Shown: positions 15,434 to 24,677 of the stretch, in pieces
Numbering within the stretch: position 1 is the stretch's first letter
Layout: the number at the start of each line of letters is the position of its first letter
Source: Mycolicibacter kumamotonensis
GTDB taxonomy: Bacteria; Actinomycetota; Actinomycetes; Mycobacteriales; Mycobacteriaceae
Reading direction: 5' to 3'
Assembly (NCBI RefSeq): GCF_002086285.1
Contig: NZ_MVHU01000002.1
Location: forward strand, 62,001 to 126,000
Length of the DNA: 64,000 bases
Position numbers and translations under genes: made by a program
Notes under the pieces: generated by a model
Told to the model about the DNA's origin: nothing
Databases searched by the model: none
What the model saw: only the letters and a program-made list of their open reading frames with translations

Positions 15434-16428
15434 CCCGGACAGTCGTCATCACCGGCGCCAGCGCCGGAATCGGTCGCGCCGTCGCGGAGCAGTTCGGCGC
15501 ACGCGGGGCCGCGGTGGCCCTGCTGGCCCGTGGCGAGGCGGGCTTGCGGGGCGCGGCACGCGACGTCGAAGCCGCCGGTGGAGCCGCGCTGCCCATCCCG
15601 ACCGATGTGGCCGACCACACCGCCGTGGAGGCCGCCGCCGACCGCGTCGAAGCGGAGTTAGGGCCGATCGACACCTGGATCAACGTCGCGTTCACCTCGG
15701 TGTTCGCGCCGTTCAGCGAGATCGGACCCGAGGAGTTCAAACGGGTGACCGAGGTCTGCTACCTCGGCTTCGTCTACGGCACCATGGCGGCGCTGGCGCG
15801 GATGAAACCCCGTGACCGCGGCACCGTCGTGCAGGTGGGCTCCGCGCTGGGGCAACGGTCCATCCCGTTGCAGTCGGCATACTGCGGCGCCAAGCATGCG
15901 ATCAACGGGTTCACCGAATCGGTGCGCTGCGAGCTGTTGCAGGAGGGCTCGAAGGTGAATATCACCATCGTGCAGATGCCGGCGGTCAACACCCCGCAGT
16001 TCTCCTGGGTGCTGTCCCGGCTGCCGCGCCACCCGCAGCCGGTGCCGCCGATCTACCAGCCGGAGCTGGTTGCCCGGGCCGTGCTGCGAGCCGCCGACCA
16101 TCCGCGGCGCAAGCAGTACTGGGCGGGGGAGAGCACCGTTGCGACCCTGTTGGCGCAGAAGTTCGCCGCACCGCTGCTGGACCGCTATCTGGCTCGTACC
16201 GGCTATGACTCGCAGCAGACCGGCGAATATATCGACGGCACCGCGGTTCAGAACCTGTGGGAGCCCGCAGACGCCGCCACCGATCACGGGGCCCGTGGTG
16301 AGTTCAACGACTCCTCTCATGCGCGCAGCCCGCAGCTCTGGGCGTCCCGGCACTCCGGGCTGGTCGCCGGGGCGGCGACGGCGCTGGGGGTGGCGGGGGC
16401 CGGCGTGCTCGCCGCGCGGCGTCGTTGA
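15430..16428 (+). CDS. Short-chain dehydrogenase/reductase with C-terminal membrane tail
   Basis: The protein has 332 residues. The SDR core covers about 1-240, with TGASAGIGRA for NAD(P) binding and YCGAKHA with the catalytic Tyr and Lys. An extension follows that ends in a hydrophobic helix (GLVAGAATALGVAGAGVLAA) and a basic tip, a tail anchor. It overlaps the GMC gene by four bases (ATGA). The extension and anchor match a group of membrane-associated SDRs seen beside GMC oxidoreductases. It may act on the carbonyl made by the GMC enzyme or regenerate its substrate; this is inference. Confidence 0.87.
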   Translation: MTRTVVITGASAGIGRAVAEQFGARGAAVALLARGEAGLRGAARDVEAAGGAALPIPTDVADHTAVEAAADRVEAELGPIDTWINVAFTSVFAPFSEIGPEEFKRVTEVCYLGFVYGTMAALARMKPRDRGTVVQVGSALGQRSIPLQSAYCGAKHAINGFTESVRCELLQEGSKVNITIVQMPAVNTPQFSWVLSRLPRHPQPVPPIYQPELVARAVLRAADHPRRKQYWAGESTVATLLAQKFAAPLLDRYLARTGYDSQQTGEYIDGTAVQNLWEPADAATDHGARGEFNDSSHARSPQLWASRHSGLVAGAATALGVAGAGVLAARRR

Positions 16429-16456
16429 GCGGGGCGGTTCGACAGGGCCGCATCGT

Positions 16457-16482
16457 GATTGCCGGGCGGCTTCGGCGGGTAT
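16457..16482 (+). promoter_or_regulatory. Sigma-F-like promoter of the ChaB gene
   Basis: GATT (16457-16460), 16 bases, GGGTAT (16477-16482), 29 bases before ATG 16512. It has the same GATT variant and spacing as the one at 3891. Confidence 0.45.
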
Positions 16483-16511
16483 GCAGCCGAGACTGGCTGA
16501 TTGGAGGTCAC

Positions 16512-16925
16512 ATGCCCAAGACGACGAAGAGCGGCACCGCCAAGAAGAGCGAGTTGCCCAGCACGCTGCAACGTTCCAGTAGCAAGGCGCAACGCACGTT
16601 CGCCAAGGCGCACGACGCGGCCGCCAAGGAGTACGGCAGCGAGCAGCGCGCGCACCGGGTGGCATACGCGGCGCTCAAGCACAGTTTCGAAAAGGTCGGG
16701 GACCACTGGGAACCCAAGAAGAAGCGTGGCCCGTCCGACAAGCGTGCGGCCCGGGGCGGCCTGAACAACTCGGCGCCGTCCGCCGAGGGCGTCGACGCCA
16801 ACGCCAGCAAGCAGCACCTGATGGACGTTGCCCGCCGGCTGGACATTCACGGGCGCTCGACGATGCGGAAATCGGAACTGGTCACGGCGATCAAGAAACA
16901 CAACCGCCGTGTTCGGGGCAAGTAG
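16512..16925 (+). CDS. ChaB-family protein with Rho N-terminal-like domain
   Basis: The protein has 137 residues. A ChaB domain (about 12-65, ELPSTLQRSSSKAQRTFAKA and AHRVAYAALKHSFEKVGDHW) is followed by a basic linker. A Rho-N/SAP-like helical domain (about 98-135, LMDVARRLDIHGRSTMRKSE, then LVTAIKKHNRR) could bind nucleic acid. ChaB proteins are named for a gene near cation antiporters in E. coli. Here the gene is followed by, and overlaps by 17 bases, an Mrp antiporter cluster, which repeats that association. GGAGG lies 4 bases before the ATG. Confidence 0.82.
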   Translation: MPKTTKSGTAKKSELPSTLQRSSSKAQRTFAKAHDAAAKEYGSEQRAHRVAYAALKHSFEKVGDHWEPKKKRGPSDKRAARGGLNNSAPSAEGVDANASKQHLMDVARRLDIHGRSTMRKSELVTAIKKHNRRVRGK

Positions 16926-17379
16926 AGCGCTCGGCGAAACCCTGCTGTGGTGGCTGATCACCGCCGCGGTATGGGTGGTGACGTTGACCGAGCGGACCGT
17001 CGCAGAGCTGGCCGCGGCGGTGCTGTGCACGTTGCCGTGCGCGGTTGCCGCTCGGGCGGCGCGGCGCGCCAACCGCGGCAGCTGGCGGTTACAGCCGGGG
17101 TGGCTGCGCTGGGTGCCAACGGTTGCGGCCGAGCTGCTCACGCAGACGGCCCAGGTGTGGGCTTATCTTCTGGTGCCGTCGCGGCGATCCCGGTCGGAGA
17201 TCCGCCCGGTGGCGTTGCCCGACGAACCGGCGGCGGTGGCGGCCGGTCGTCGGGCTGCCGCGACGCTGGCGTTGGCCACGACTCCGGGGACCGTTGTGCT
17301 CGACAGTGCTGCGCACACCGTGCTGGTGCACCGGGTCGGGCGGCGGCCGGGTGCGCTGGAGACGGCGGTGGGGCGGTGA
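16909..17379 (+). CDS. mrpE: Mrp antiporter subunit E
   Basis: The protein has 156 residues of the MnhE/MrpE family: two N-terminal membrane helices (ETLLWWLITAAVWVVTL; LAAAVLCTLPCAVAARAAR), a third around VAAELLTQTAQVWAYLLV, then a cytoplasmic domain ending in TPGTVVLDSAAHTVLVHRV, a family landmark. It is an assembly subunit of the multi-subunit Na+/H+ antiporter. GTG 16909 is inferred; no clear ribosome site is visible and the start lies inside the ChaB gene, so translation may be coupled to it. Confidence 0.82.
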   Translation: MFGASRALGETLLWWLITAAVWVVTLTERTVAELAAAVLCTLPCAVAARAARRANRGSWRLQPGWLRWVPTVAAELLTQTAQVWAYLLVPSRRSRSEIRPVALPDEPAAVAAGRRAAATLALATTPGTVVLDSAAHTVLVHRVGRRPGALETAVGR

Positions 17380-17630
17380 GCCCCGGGGTGCTCGCCGCAC
17401 TGGTGTTGCAGGGCGGGGTCGTGCTGCCCGGGGTCTGGATGGCCGCTCGCGGCGCTCCCCGAAGGCGCCTGGTCGGACTGGAATTCGCCGGCGTCGGCGC
17501 GATCGCGATGCTGTCGGTGCTGGCGGTCTGCTGGCGCCAGGACTGGAGCCTGATCGTCCCCTTGGTGCTGGCGCTGGTGACGTTTCCCGGGACCCTCGTC
17601 TACGCCCGGCTCCTGGCGGGCGAACCGTGA
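17376..17630 (+). CDS. mrpF: Mrp antiporter subunit F
   Basis: This 84-residue protein has three hydrophobic helices, the usual MrpF size and topology (LAALVLQGGVVLPGVWMA; AGVGAIAMLSVLAVCW; LIVPLVLALVTFPGTLVYA). It starts at a GTG overlapping the mrpE stop (GTGA) and ends overlapping the mrpG start. Identity rests on size, topology and its place between E and G. Confidence 0.75.
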   Translation: MSPGVLAALVLQGGVVLPGVWMAARGAPRRRLVGLEFAGVGAIAMLSVLAVCWRQDWSLIVPLVLALVTFPGTLVYARLLAGEP

Positions 17631-17920
17631 TCGCCTGGCTGATGGTGCTCGCCGGTGTGTCGGTGATGGCCTGCTGTGCGCTGGGTGCGATCGGGCTGTA
17701 TCCGGTGCTCGACCAACTGCACCTGCTGACGGTGACCACGTCGGTGGGTTTTCCGCTGACCGGGCTGGGCTTGATCGTGCATCGGGGGCCCACCGCAGCG
17801 TCGGCGATGGTCGCGGTGATCGTCGGGTTGGTGTTGCTCACCGGCCCGGCGATGTCCGCGGCCACCGCCCGACTGACCGCGCAGGAAGCCGGTGTGGTGA
17901 AAGCCGATTCGCCGCCATGA
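17627..17920 (+). CDS. mrpG: Mrp antiporter subunit G
   Basis: This 97-residue protein has three membrane helices with the MnhG pattern (VMACCALGAIGLYPVLDQLH, then a V-T-T-S-V-G-F-P-L segment and a third helix from about residue 60). In related antiporters subunit G is essential for complex assembly. It overlaps its neighbours by four bases on each side. Confidence 0.8.
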   Translation: MIAWLMVLAGVSVMACCALGAIGLYPVLDQLHLLTVTTSVGFPLTGLGLIVHRGPTAASAMVAVIVGLVLLTGPAMSAATARLTAQEAGVVKADSPP

Positions 17921-18168
17921 CCGTGCTGATTCTGGTGTCGGTCACGCTGGTCGGGCTCACCGGAACCATCGTCGCCCTGACCGCTGATCCCCACCGACAG
18001 GCCATCGTGCTGGCGGTGTTCGGGTTGACGCTCACCATGTTGTTCATGGTGCTCCAGGCGCCCGACGTGGCGTTGTCCCAGTTGCTGATCGGCGGAGTGG
18101 TGGTGCCGCTGATGGTGATGCTCACCGTCCGAACGGTGCAGCGGCAGCGCCGGGAGATCGGCCGGTGA
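17917..18168 (+). CDS. MbhD-like subunit (DUF4040)
   Basis: This 83-residue protein has two to three membrane helices with the DUF4040/MbhD core (RQAIVLAVFGLTLTMLFMVL, then APDVALSQLLIGGVVVPLMV). In standard Mrp systems this domain is part of the C-terminal half of MrpA; here it is a separate protein, as in the membrane arms of Mbh and Mbx complexes. It overlaps mrpG and the next gene by four bases each. Confidence 0.82.
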   Translation: MTVLILVSVTLVGLTGTIVALTADPHRQAIVLAVFGLTLTMLFMVLQAPDVALSQLLIGGVVVPLMVMLTVRTVQRQRREIGR

Positions 18169-18917
18169 GCCGCGCGGGGCGCACGATGCTGTTCCTCGCC
18201 GGTGCCGCCGGAGTGAGCCTGCTGCTGTGGATGGGATTCGCCGAACTGCCGGCGTTCGGGCAGGATCATCACCTCTATCGGGATCTCGCGGTGCGAGAAG
18301 CGTTTACGCACGCCACCGCCAACGTGGTCGCATCGGTGAACTTCGACCTGCGCGCACTGGACACCTTCGGCGAGGAGACGATTCTCGTCGCGTCGGTGAC
18401 GGGTGTGATGGCCCTGCTGCGTCCCGCGGTGGAGGAGCGCGAATACCACGACTCAGGCATCCAAGGCCGCACTGCCGCTTTGGACGCCACCCGGCTGGTC
18501 GGATACCTGTTGCTGCCGGTGACCCTGGCGGTAGGCCTCGACGTGGTGCTGCACGGACATCTGACGCCCGGCGGCGGCTTCCAGGGCGGCGTGGTGCTGG
18601 CCACCGGCCTGCACCTGCTCTACATCACCGGTAGCTTCCGGGCGCTGGACCGGTTGTGTCCGGTCAACGTCTTCGACATCGGCGAGGCCCTGGGCGCGGC
18701 GGCGTTCGCCGGCATCGGGATCGCCGGGTTGCTCACCGGCGGAGCCTTCCTGCTCAACGTGTTGCCGACCGGCACACGCGGTCAACTGTTGTCCTCCGGG
18801 TCGGTGCCGCTGCTCAACGCGGCGGTCGCCGTGGCCGTGGCGTGCGGGATGACGGTGCTGCTGGCGCAGTTCCTGGCGCAGGAGATCACCGTCGCTCCGC
18901 AGCGGGAGGGTTCGTGA
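18165..18917 (+). CDS. MbhE-MnhB fusion subunit
   Basis: The protein has 250 residues. The first ~95 residues match the MbhE-like segment of MrpA tails (THATANVVASVNFDLRALDT, then FGEETILVASVTGVMALL). Residues ~105-240 form an MnhB/MrpB domain with four membrane helices (LGHxTPGGGFQGGVVLA-type core seen as GHLTPGGGFQGGVVLATGLH). So the MrpA tail and MrpB are fused while MrpA's antiporter-like head is absent. It overlaps the DUF4040 gene and mrpC by four bases. Confidence 0.82.
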   Translation: MSRAGRTMLFLAGAAGVSLLLWMGFAELPAFGQDHHLYRDLAVREAFTHATANVVASVNFDLRALDTFGEETILVASVTGVMALLRPAVEEREYHDSGIQGRTAALDATRLVGYLLLPVTLAVGLDVVLHGHLTPGGGFQGGVVLATGLHLLYITGSFRALDRLCPVNVFDIGEALGAAAFAGIGIAGLLTGGAFLLNVLPTGTRGQLLSSGSVPLLNAAVAVAVACGMTVLLAQFLAQEITVAPQREGS

Positions 18918-19267
18918 GCGCCTTGAGCGGCTACGTATACGGGGTGGCGGGCTGGATGGTGCTGATCGGTTCATTCGGAATCATCCGCAGCCGCAATCTG
19001 GTTCACACCGTGGTGTGCCTGTCGGTGGCTCAGTCCGGTACTTATCTGCTGTTGCTGGCGATCGGCTACCAGCAGGACGCGGCACCGCCGATCTTCGTCG
19101 ATGCGCCGGTGCCGGCAGCGGTGGTCGACCCGGTGGTGCAGGCGATGACGTTGACCGACATCGTTATTCAGGCCACGGTCACCGCGCTGCTGCTGGCGTT
19201 GGCCATCCAGGTCCACAAGCGCCACCACACCCTGGACCCGGATCAGTTGTCGGCGCTGCGGGGCTGA
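18914..19267 (+). CDS. mrpC: Mrp antiporter subunit C (NuoK-like)
   Basis: This 117-residue protein has three membrane helices of the MnhC/NuoK family. The core is GSFGIIRSRNLVHTVVCLSV with a following helix and the landmark VDPVVQAMTLTDIVIQATVT typical of MrpC. NuoK-like subunits form part of the ion path. It overlaps the previous gene by four bases and is followed after 6 bases by mrpD. Confidence 0.87.
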   Translation: MSALSGYVYGVAGWMVLIGSFGIIRSRNLVHTVVCLSVAQSGTYLLLLAIGYQQDAAPPIFVDAPVPAAVVDPVVQAMTLTDIVIQATVTALLLALAIQVHKRHHTLDPDQLSALRG

Positions 19268-19273
19268 GCCGCC

Positions 19274-21040
19274 GTGCCGGCCGCCACCGCCCTGCTGCCG
19301 CTGCTGGTCGCGGTGCCGATCCTGGTGGCATGCCTGCTCTTAGCGGTGGGCGGTCGACTGCCCAAGTCCCTTGCCAACACGGTGGTGCTCGCCGTGGCGG
19401 CGGCCTCGACCGGGGCCGCCGGCTGTGTGCTGGCCGCCGCGGCCGAGCGCACCGTGGTGGCCTGGAGCGGGGGCTGGCAGCCGCGTGAGGGGCTGGCGGT
19501 CGGAATCGCCCTGGCGGCTGATCCGCTGTCGGCGGGACTGGCGGTGCTGATCGGTGCGCTGACCGGGTGTGCGGCGCTCTACAGTCGCCGCGGACTCGAC
19601 GAGGCCGATACCCGTTTCGACGCACTGCTGTTGATCTTCCTGGCCGCGATGAACGGCTTCGTCCTGGCCGCCGACCTGTTCAACCTGTTCGTGTTCTTGG
19701 AGCTGATGGGCGCGGTGGCCTACGCGCTGACCGGCATCAAGATCGAAGACCGCTCGGCGATCCAGGGCGCGCTCAACTTCGGGATCATCCAATCGCTCAG
19801 CGCCTGCCTGACCCTGGTGGGCATCGGCATGCTCTATGCCCGCGTCGGTCAGCTGGGCATGGCTCAGCTGGGTGCGGCGTTGCGGGGCGGCCCGCCCGAT
19901 GCCCTGGTGGTGGCCGCCTTCGTGCTGGTCTCGGCGGCATTGCTGGTCAAAGCCGCGATCGTGCCGTTGCACTTCTGGCTGGCCGACGCGCATGCCGTCG
20001 CTCCCGCCGGGGTGTGCGTGCTGTTCTCCGGGGTCATGGTCGAACTCGGGCTCTACGGGCTCTGGCGGGTCTACTGGGTGGTGTTCGCCGGGGTGCTGCC
20101 GCCGGCCGTGATGGGTCGCGTCTTCGTGGCCGCCGGTGTGCTGACCGCGGTCGTCGGCTCGGTGATGTGTGTGCTGCAGCGGCACCTCAAGCGGATGCTG
20201 GCCTATTCGACGATCGGTCACGTGGGCTTGCTGCTGGTCGCCACCGCGACGCTGAGCTCGCAGGGGGTGGGCGGCGCGGCGGTGTATGCGATCGGGCACG
20301 CCGGCGCCAAGTCGGCGTTGTTCCTGATCGTCGGGGTCCTGCTGGACCGGCACCACAGCGTCGACGAATGGGAGTTGGTAGGGCGCGGCCGGGGACAGCC
20401 GGCGCTGGCGGCCTGTTACGCCGTCGCGGCGGCGGCACTGGCCGGCCTGCCGCCGTTCGGAACCGCGCTGGGCAAATCCCTGTGCGAGGAGGCGGTGGGC
20501 ACCGCCTGGGGATCGGCCCTGTTCCTGGGGGTTTCAGCGCTCACCGCTGGTGCGGCGTTGCGGGCCGGCATTCGCTGCTTCACCGGTTTCGGCGGCCACC
20601 ACACCGAGCCGCCCGACGATCCGGCCGTCGGTCGGACCACCAGGGGCGACGAGCAACCCGACACCTGGCTTCGGCGGACACCGGCGAGCATGTACACCGC
20701 GATCGGGCTGCTGCTGACCGTATGTCTGGCCGCCGGGGTGCTGCCCGCGGTCGCGCACGGCGCCGACATCGCCGCTCGCCGCTTCCTCGACGCCGGTGCG
20801 GCGATCGAGGCGCCGGGTTGGTCGGTGTCCGGTGCCGGGCTGGGTGTGGTGGGTTGCGTGGTGGCGATCGGGGTTGCGGTCGCCGGGATGTACCACCGGT
20901 TCCCGGTGGCCGCCGCGGTGACCGCGCCCGTGCTCAGAGTGCTGCGCGCGGCGCATTCCGGCCATATCGGCGACTATGTGGCCTGGCTGTTCGCCGCGCT
21001 CGCGGTGCTGAGCGCCGCCGTGGCGATGCCGTTGAGGTGA
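19274..21040 (+). CDS. mrpD: Mrp antiporter subunit D (NuoM/N-like ion channel subunit)
   Basis: The protein has 588 residues and 14 or more membrane helices of the proton_antipo_M family. Landmarks are the helix with [19 protein letters not shown] (catalytic glutamate), the lysine-bearing [20 protein letters not shown], and [17 protein letters not shown]. It is the only large antiporter-like subunit in the cluster: no MrpA or NuoL-type gene is present. A C-terminal extension of about 80 residues adds two more helices. The complex would exchange Na+ or K+ for H+ and support pH and salt tolerance; with one ion channel subunit its activity may differ from classical Mrp. Confidence 0.88.
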   Translation: MPAATALLPLLVAVPILVACLLLAVGGRLPKSLANTVVLAVAAASTGAAGCVLAAAAERTVVAWSGGWQPREGLAVGIALAADPLSAGLAVLIGALTGCAALYSRRGLDEADTRFDALLLIFLAAMNGFVLAADLFNLFVFLELMGAVAYALTGIKIEDRSAIQGALNFGIIQSLSACLTLVGIGMLYARVGQLGMAQLGAALRGGPPDALVVAAFVLVSAALLVKAAIVPLHFWLADAHAVAPAGVCVLFSGVMVELGLYGLWRVYWVVFAGVLPPAVMGRVFVAAGVLTAVVGSVMCVLQRHLKRMLAYSTIGHVGLLLVATATLSSQGVGGAAVYAIGHAGAKSALFLIVGVLLDRHHSVDEWELVGRGRGQPALAACYAVAAAALAGLPPFGTALGKSLCEEAVGTAWGSALFLGVSALTAGAALRAGIRCFTGFGGHHTEPPDDPAVGRTTRGDEQPDTWLRRTPASMYTAIGLLLTVCLAAGVLPAVAHGADIAARRFLDAGAAIEAPGWSVSGAGLGVVGCVVAIGVAVAGMYHRFPVAAAVTAPVLRVLRAAHSGHIGDYVAWLFAALAVLSAAVAMPLR

Positions 21041-21099
21041 CAGAGGCCGGTGGGTTGCCGCGCGCCGGCAGCCCGAAACGGTTGTGCCGCAACGGGGTT

Positions 21100-21789
21100 T
21101 CAGGCCCGGTCGGCCCGTCGATCGGCCAACGCCGCGATCGGTGTCTGATCCAGATGCAGCAGCAGATCCTCGGCGTTGTCGAAAACGCTCACGGCGCCCG
21201 CGGTTTCCAACTCCGTGCGGGACACTCCGCCGCTGAGCACACCGATGCTCGGCACGCCGGCGCGCGCGCAGGCTTTCGCGTCCCAGACGGCGTCGCCCAC
21301 GAAGACCGCTTGATCGGCTGTCGCACCGATCCGGTCCAAGGCGATCCCGATGATGCCCGGGTCCGGTTTGGCAACGTCGACGTCGGCGGACGAGGTGACC
21401 GCGGCGATCAGGTCGTCGCAGTTCAGCGCCTTGCGTAATATCGCCAGCTCGTCCTCCGGCGCCGAGGTGGCCAGCACCACCGGCAGGTCGAGTGCGGCGA
21501 GACGTTCCAGCAGCCGCCGGGCGCCCGGAAGCGGTGACAGCAGCTCCGCCGTCTGCAGGTAGTAGCGGGAGTGCAAGTCTTTCAGCTCCCGCCGGACATC
21601 GTCGGGCGCGTCGTCGGACAGCAGGCGCACCAGCGCGGATCCGTCCATCCCGATGGCGCGGTGAATGCGCCAGGATTCGACCTCGATGGCCAACTCGGCG
21701 AACGCGCGCCGCCACGCGTGCACATGCAGGTAATTGGAATCGACCAAAGTGCCGTCGACATCGAACAACACCGCCGATCGGGTGACCAC
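21100..21789 (-). CDS. HAD-superfamily phosphatase
   Basis: The protein has 229 residues with the HAD motifs in order: motif I LFDVDGTLVDSN (about 6-17), motif II VVLATSA, the lysine of AKPDPGI, and motif IV FVGDAVWDAKA. The helical cap between about 18 and 85 is of the phosphoglycolate phosphatase/beta-phosphoglucomutase type. GTG 21789 is chosen with AGAGGAAGA just upstream. It is divergent from katE, with their starts 86 bases apart. The substrate is unknown. Confidence 0.87.
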   Translation of the reverse strand: MVTRSAVLFDVDGTLVDSNYLHVHAWRRAFAELAIEVESWRIHRAIGMDGSALVRLLSDDAPDDVRRELKDLHSRYYLQTAELLSPLPGARRLLERLAALDLPVVLATSAPEDELAILRKALNCDDLIAAVTSSADVDVAKPDPGIIGIALDRIGATADQAVFVGDAVWDAKACARAGVPSIGVLSGGVSRTELETAGAVSVFDNAEDLLLHLDQTPIAALADRRADRA

Positions 21790-21803
21790 AGCTCTTCCTC
21801 TCC

Positions 21804-21828
21804 GTTTGCGGACGTCCCCGCTGGGATA
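21804..21828 (+). promoter_or_regulatory. Sigma-F-like promoter of katE
   Basis: GTTT (21804-21807), 15 bases, GGGATA (21823-21828), 46 bases before GTG 21875. katE-type catalases are known members of mycobacterial sigma-F regulons. Confidence 0.5.
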
Positions 21829-21874
21829 CCCACGCAGGGAATTCCCATACCGTCCCCAGGAGAGAGGACATCCG

Positions 21875-24037
21875 GTGGCCACTGACGACCGTGATGCAAA
21901 GCAGCGACAACTCGACGACCACCGGATCGATCGGCAGTCCGGATACCTGACCACCCAGCAGGGGGTGCGGGTCGACCACACCGACGACGCGCTGACCGTC
22001 GGAGAGCGCGGGCCGACGTTGCTGGAGGATTTCCACGCCCGGGAGAAGCTCACCCACTTCGACCACGAGCGGATCCCCGAGCGGGTGGTGCACGCCCGCG
22101 GGTCGGGCGCCTACGGCTACTTCGAGCCCTACGACGACTCGCTCGCCGAGTACACGGCGGCGCGGTTTTTGACCACCCCGGGCAAAAAGACCCCGGTGTT
22201 CGTGCGGTTCTCCACCGTCGCGGGCTCCCGCGGGTCGGCCGACACCGTGCGTGATGTGCGCGGGTTCGCCACCAAGTTCTACACCGACCAGGGGAACTAC
22301 GACCTGGTGGGCAACAACTTCCCGGTGTTCTTCATCCAGGACGGGATCAAGTTCCCGGACTTCGTGCATGCGGTGAAGCCCGAACCGGACAGCGAGATGC
22401 CGCAGGCCCAGTCCGCCCACGACACGCTGTGGGACTTCGTGTCGCTGCAGCCGGAGACACTGCACACCATCATGTGGCTGATGTCGGACCGCGCGTTGCC
22501 GCGCAGCTACCGGATGATGCAGGGCTTCGGCGTGCACACCTTCCGTTTCGTCAGCGCCAAGGGGCAGGGCACCTTCGTGAAGTTCCACTGGAAGCCCAAG
22601 CTCGGCGTGCATTCGCTGGTCTGGGACGAATGCCAGAAGATCGCCGGCAAGGACCCGGACTTCAATCGCCGGGACCTGTGGGACGCGATCGAGGCCGGCC
22701 AGTACCCGGAGTGGGAGCTCGGCGTTCAGCTGGTGCCGGAAAGCGACGAGTTCAGCTTCGATTTCGACCTGCTGGACGCCACGAAAATCATTCCTGAAGA
22801 ACAGGTCCCGGTGCGCCCGGTGGGCAGAATGGTGCTCAACCGCAATCCGGACAACTTCTTCTCCGAAACCGAGCAGGTGGCCTTCTGCACCGCCAACGTC
22901 GTGCCGGGAATCGACTTCACCAACGATCCGCTGCTGCAGTTCCGCAATTTCTCCTACCTGGACACCCAGTTGATCCGGCTCGGCGGTCCCAATTTCGTGC
23001 AGCTGCCGGTCAACCGGCCGGTGGCACCGGTGCACACCAACCAGCACGACGGCTATGGCCAGCACACGATCCCGAAGGGCAAGACCAGCTACTACAAGAA
23101 CACGCTCGGTGGGGGCTGCCCGGCGTTGGCGAGTCCGGAGGCCGACGCCGACGTGTTCCGGCACTACACCCAGAAGGTGGACGGCGACAAGATCCGCAAA
23201 CGCGCCGCGAGCTTCGAGAACCACTACAGCCAGGCGCGGATGTTCTGGAAGAGCATGTCCGAACCGGAGGCGAAGCACATCGTCGCCGCGTACGCCTTCG
23301 AACTCGGGAAATGCGAGACCGTCGAGATCCGGGAGCGCGTCGTCGAGCAGCTCAACCGCATCGATAACGACCTGGCGAGCCAGGTGGCCGAGAAGCTGGG
23401 TCTGCCGACGCCGCAGGAGCAGCCGCTCGACGAGGTCGTGGAGCGGGCCGTGGCCTCACCTGCGCTCTCGCAGCTGCACAGCGCCACCCTTCCCCCGGAT
23501 GCGCGGGGTGTCCCCAGCATCGAAAGCCGCAAGATCGCGGTGCTGGCCGCCGACGGGGTCGACGTGGCCGGTGTCGAACGCTTCGTCGAGGCGATGCGCC
23601 GGCGCGGCGCCGTCGCCGAGGTGCTGGCGCCGATCGGCGGCGGGGAATTGGCCGGCGGTTCGGGCGGACGGCTGGGCGTCGACCGGGCGATCACCACCAT
23701 GGCCTCGGTGCTCTACGACGCGGTGGTGGTGCCGTGCGGCCCGGAGGCGGTGCGCACCCTGTCCGCCGACGGTTACGCCATGCACTTCATCACCGAGGCC
23801 TACAAGCACCTCAAGCCGGTGGGGGCGTTCGGGGCGGGCGTCGAGTTGTTGCCGAAAGCCGGGATCGCCGAACGGCTGGCCGCAGGCGACTCGGACACCT
23901 CCGTCACCGTCTCGACCGGGGTGGTCACCACGACAGCAGCAGCGGACGACCTGGACGACGAGTTCTTCGACGCATTCGCCGCAGAACTGGCCAAGCACCG
24001 CGCCTGGGACCGAGCCGCCGACGCGGTGCCTGCCTAG
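21875..24037 (+). CDS. katE: Large-subunit monofunctional catalase HPII type
   Basis: The protein has 720 residues. The catalase core (about 40-530) has the distal histidine in [14 protein letters not shown], the asparagine region [11 protein letters not shown] and the heme-ligand tyrosine in [17 protein letters not shown]-terminal DJ-1/PfpI flavodoxin-like domain (about 545-720, starting at [20 protein letters not shown]) marks it as the large-subunit clade like E. coli KatE. It converts hydrogen peroxide to water and oxygen. GTG 21875 has GAGAGGA 6 bases upstream. The sigma-F-like promoter fits stationary-phase and stress expression. Confidence 0.96.
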   Translation: MATDDRDAKQRQLDDHRIDRQSGYLTTQQGVRVDHTDDALTVGERGPTLLEDFHAREKLTHFDHERIPERVVHARGSGAYGYFEPYDDSLAEYTAARFLTTPGKKTPVFVRFSTVAGSRGSADTVRDVRGFATKFYTDQGNYDLVGNNFPVFFIQDGIKFPDFVHAVKPEPDSEMPQAQSAHDTLWDFVSLQPETLHTIMWLMSDRALPRSYRMMQGFGVHTFRFVSAKGQGTFVKFHWKPKLGVHSLVWDECQKIAGKDPDFNRRDLWDAIEAGQYPEWELGVQLVPESDEFSFDFDLLDATKIIPEEQVPVRPVGRMVLNRNPDNFFSETEQVAFCTANVVPGIDFTNDPLLQFRNFSYLDTQLIRLGGPNFVQLPVNRPVAPVHTNQHDGYGQHTIPKGKTSYYKNTLGGGCPALASPEADADVFRHYTQKVDGDKIRKRAASFENHYSQARMFWKSMSEPEAKHIVAAYAFELGKCETVEIRERVVEQLNRIDNDLASQVAEKLGLPTPQEQPLDEVVERAVASPALSQLHSATLPPDARGVPSIESRKIAVLAADGVDVAGVERFVEAMRRRGAVAEVLAPIGGGELAGGSGGRLGVDRAITTMASVLYDAVVVPCGPEAVRTLSADGYAMHFITEAYKHLKPVGAFGAGVELLPKAGIAERLAAGDSDTSVTVSTGVVTTTAAADDLDDEFFDAFAAELAKHRAWDRAADAVPA

Positions 24038-24042
24038 CCGGC

Positions 24043-24480
24043 TCAGGTCACCGCGCGCAGTGGCCGGCCGGACTTCTGGACATAGGCAAGGGCGTCCGCC
24101 AGCGACGCAACCAGCGGAAGGCGCGACTGCGGGGCGCAGATCTTCAGCACGCTGGTCACCGCCGGGCTCGGTATCACCATCAGCCGGGTCCGCGCGGTGG
24201 TGCACCGGGCGCTGATCGACTGAAGAGCCGTAAACCCGACTGTGCCAATGAATGTCAACTCAGACAGGTCCAGGATCAGCCATTCGCAGCAGTCGGCGCA
24301 GCGCCTAGCGTAGTCGGCGAACGGACCCGCATTGGCGGCGTCGATCTCCCCGTCCGCGGCTACCACCGCTCCGGCACGGCCCCAATGCACGGTGAACTTG
24401 GCGGTGTGATTCCGCCATGCTTGAGTGGCTTCCGTTGCAGGAGTGGCGAAAGCGGTCTCGGTCATGTTGCTGGTAGTCAT
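24043..24480 (-). CDS. STAS-domain protein, anti-sigma factor antagonist type
   Basis: This 145-residue protein has a STAS fold over about 30-130. VVAADGEIDAANAGPFADYA and LILDLSELTFIGTVGFTALQ carry the usual strand-turn before the phosphorylated residue; here the serine expected in D-S/T is replaced by GTVG, so the acceptor is a threonine two residues after the acid-side position or is lost. ATG 24480 is preferred because GGAG lies 7 bases upstream. The partner is unknown; sigma-F antagonists such as RsfA/RsfB and the STAS-HATPase fusion at 1.4 kb are candidates by analogy. It converges on katE with 5 bases between ends. Confidence 0.83.
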   Translation of the reverse strand: MTTSNMTETAFATPATEATQAWRNHTAKFTVHWGRAGAVVAADGEIDAANAGPFADYARRCADCCEWLILDLSELTFIGTVGFTALQSISARCTTARTRLMVIPSPAVTSVLKICAPQSRLPLVASLADALAYVQKSGRPLRAVT

Positions 24481-24658
24481 CTGTGGCTCCATCAGTCGAC
24501 GAATCGTGCTGTTGGATCAACGTCAACGTAATCTCGTCTCGAGCGTTTCAACACGGTGACGTTCAACTACCGGCTGTGAACTCAACCGGAGGATCCAGAC
24601 GTTACCTAGACCAGCGCCGATTGGCAAAGGGGCCAACGACAATTTCCGCAAAATCCCA

Positions 24659-24677
24659 GTGAAACCTTAAGTTTCAC
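24659..24677 (-). terminator. Small inverted repeat at the end of the iron redox enzyme gene
   Basis: GTGAAAC and GTTTCAC flank 5 bases and overlap the stop codon of the 25681-24674 gene. On the minus strand TGGGATTTTG follows. It could be a short terminator or an operator of the STAS gene. Confidence 0.4.

Noticed and set aside
20534..23278. Open frame of 914 codons on the minus strand opposite mrpD, the HAD gene and katE
   Set aside because: It is antisense to well-supported genes, has no recognisable domain and is of the type produced by high GC at third codon positions.
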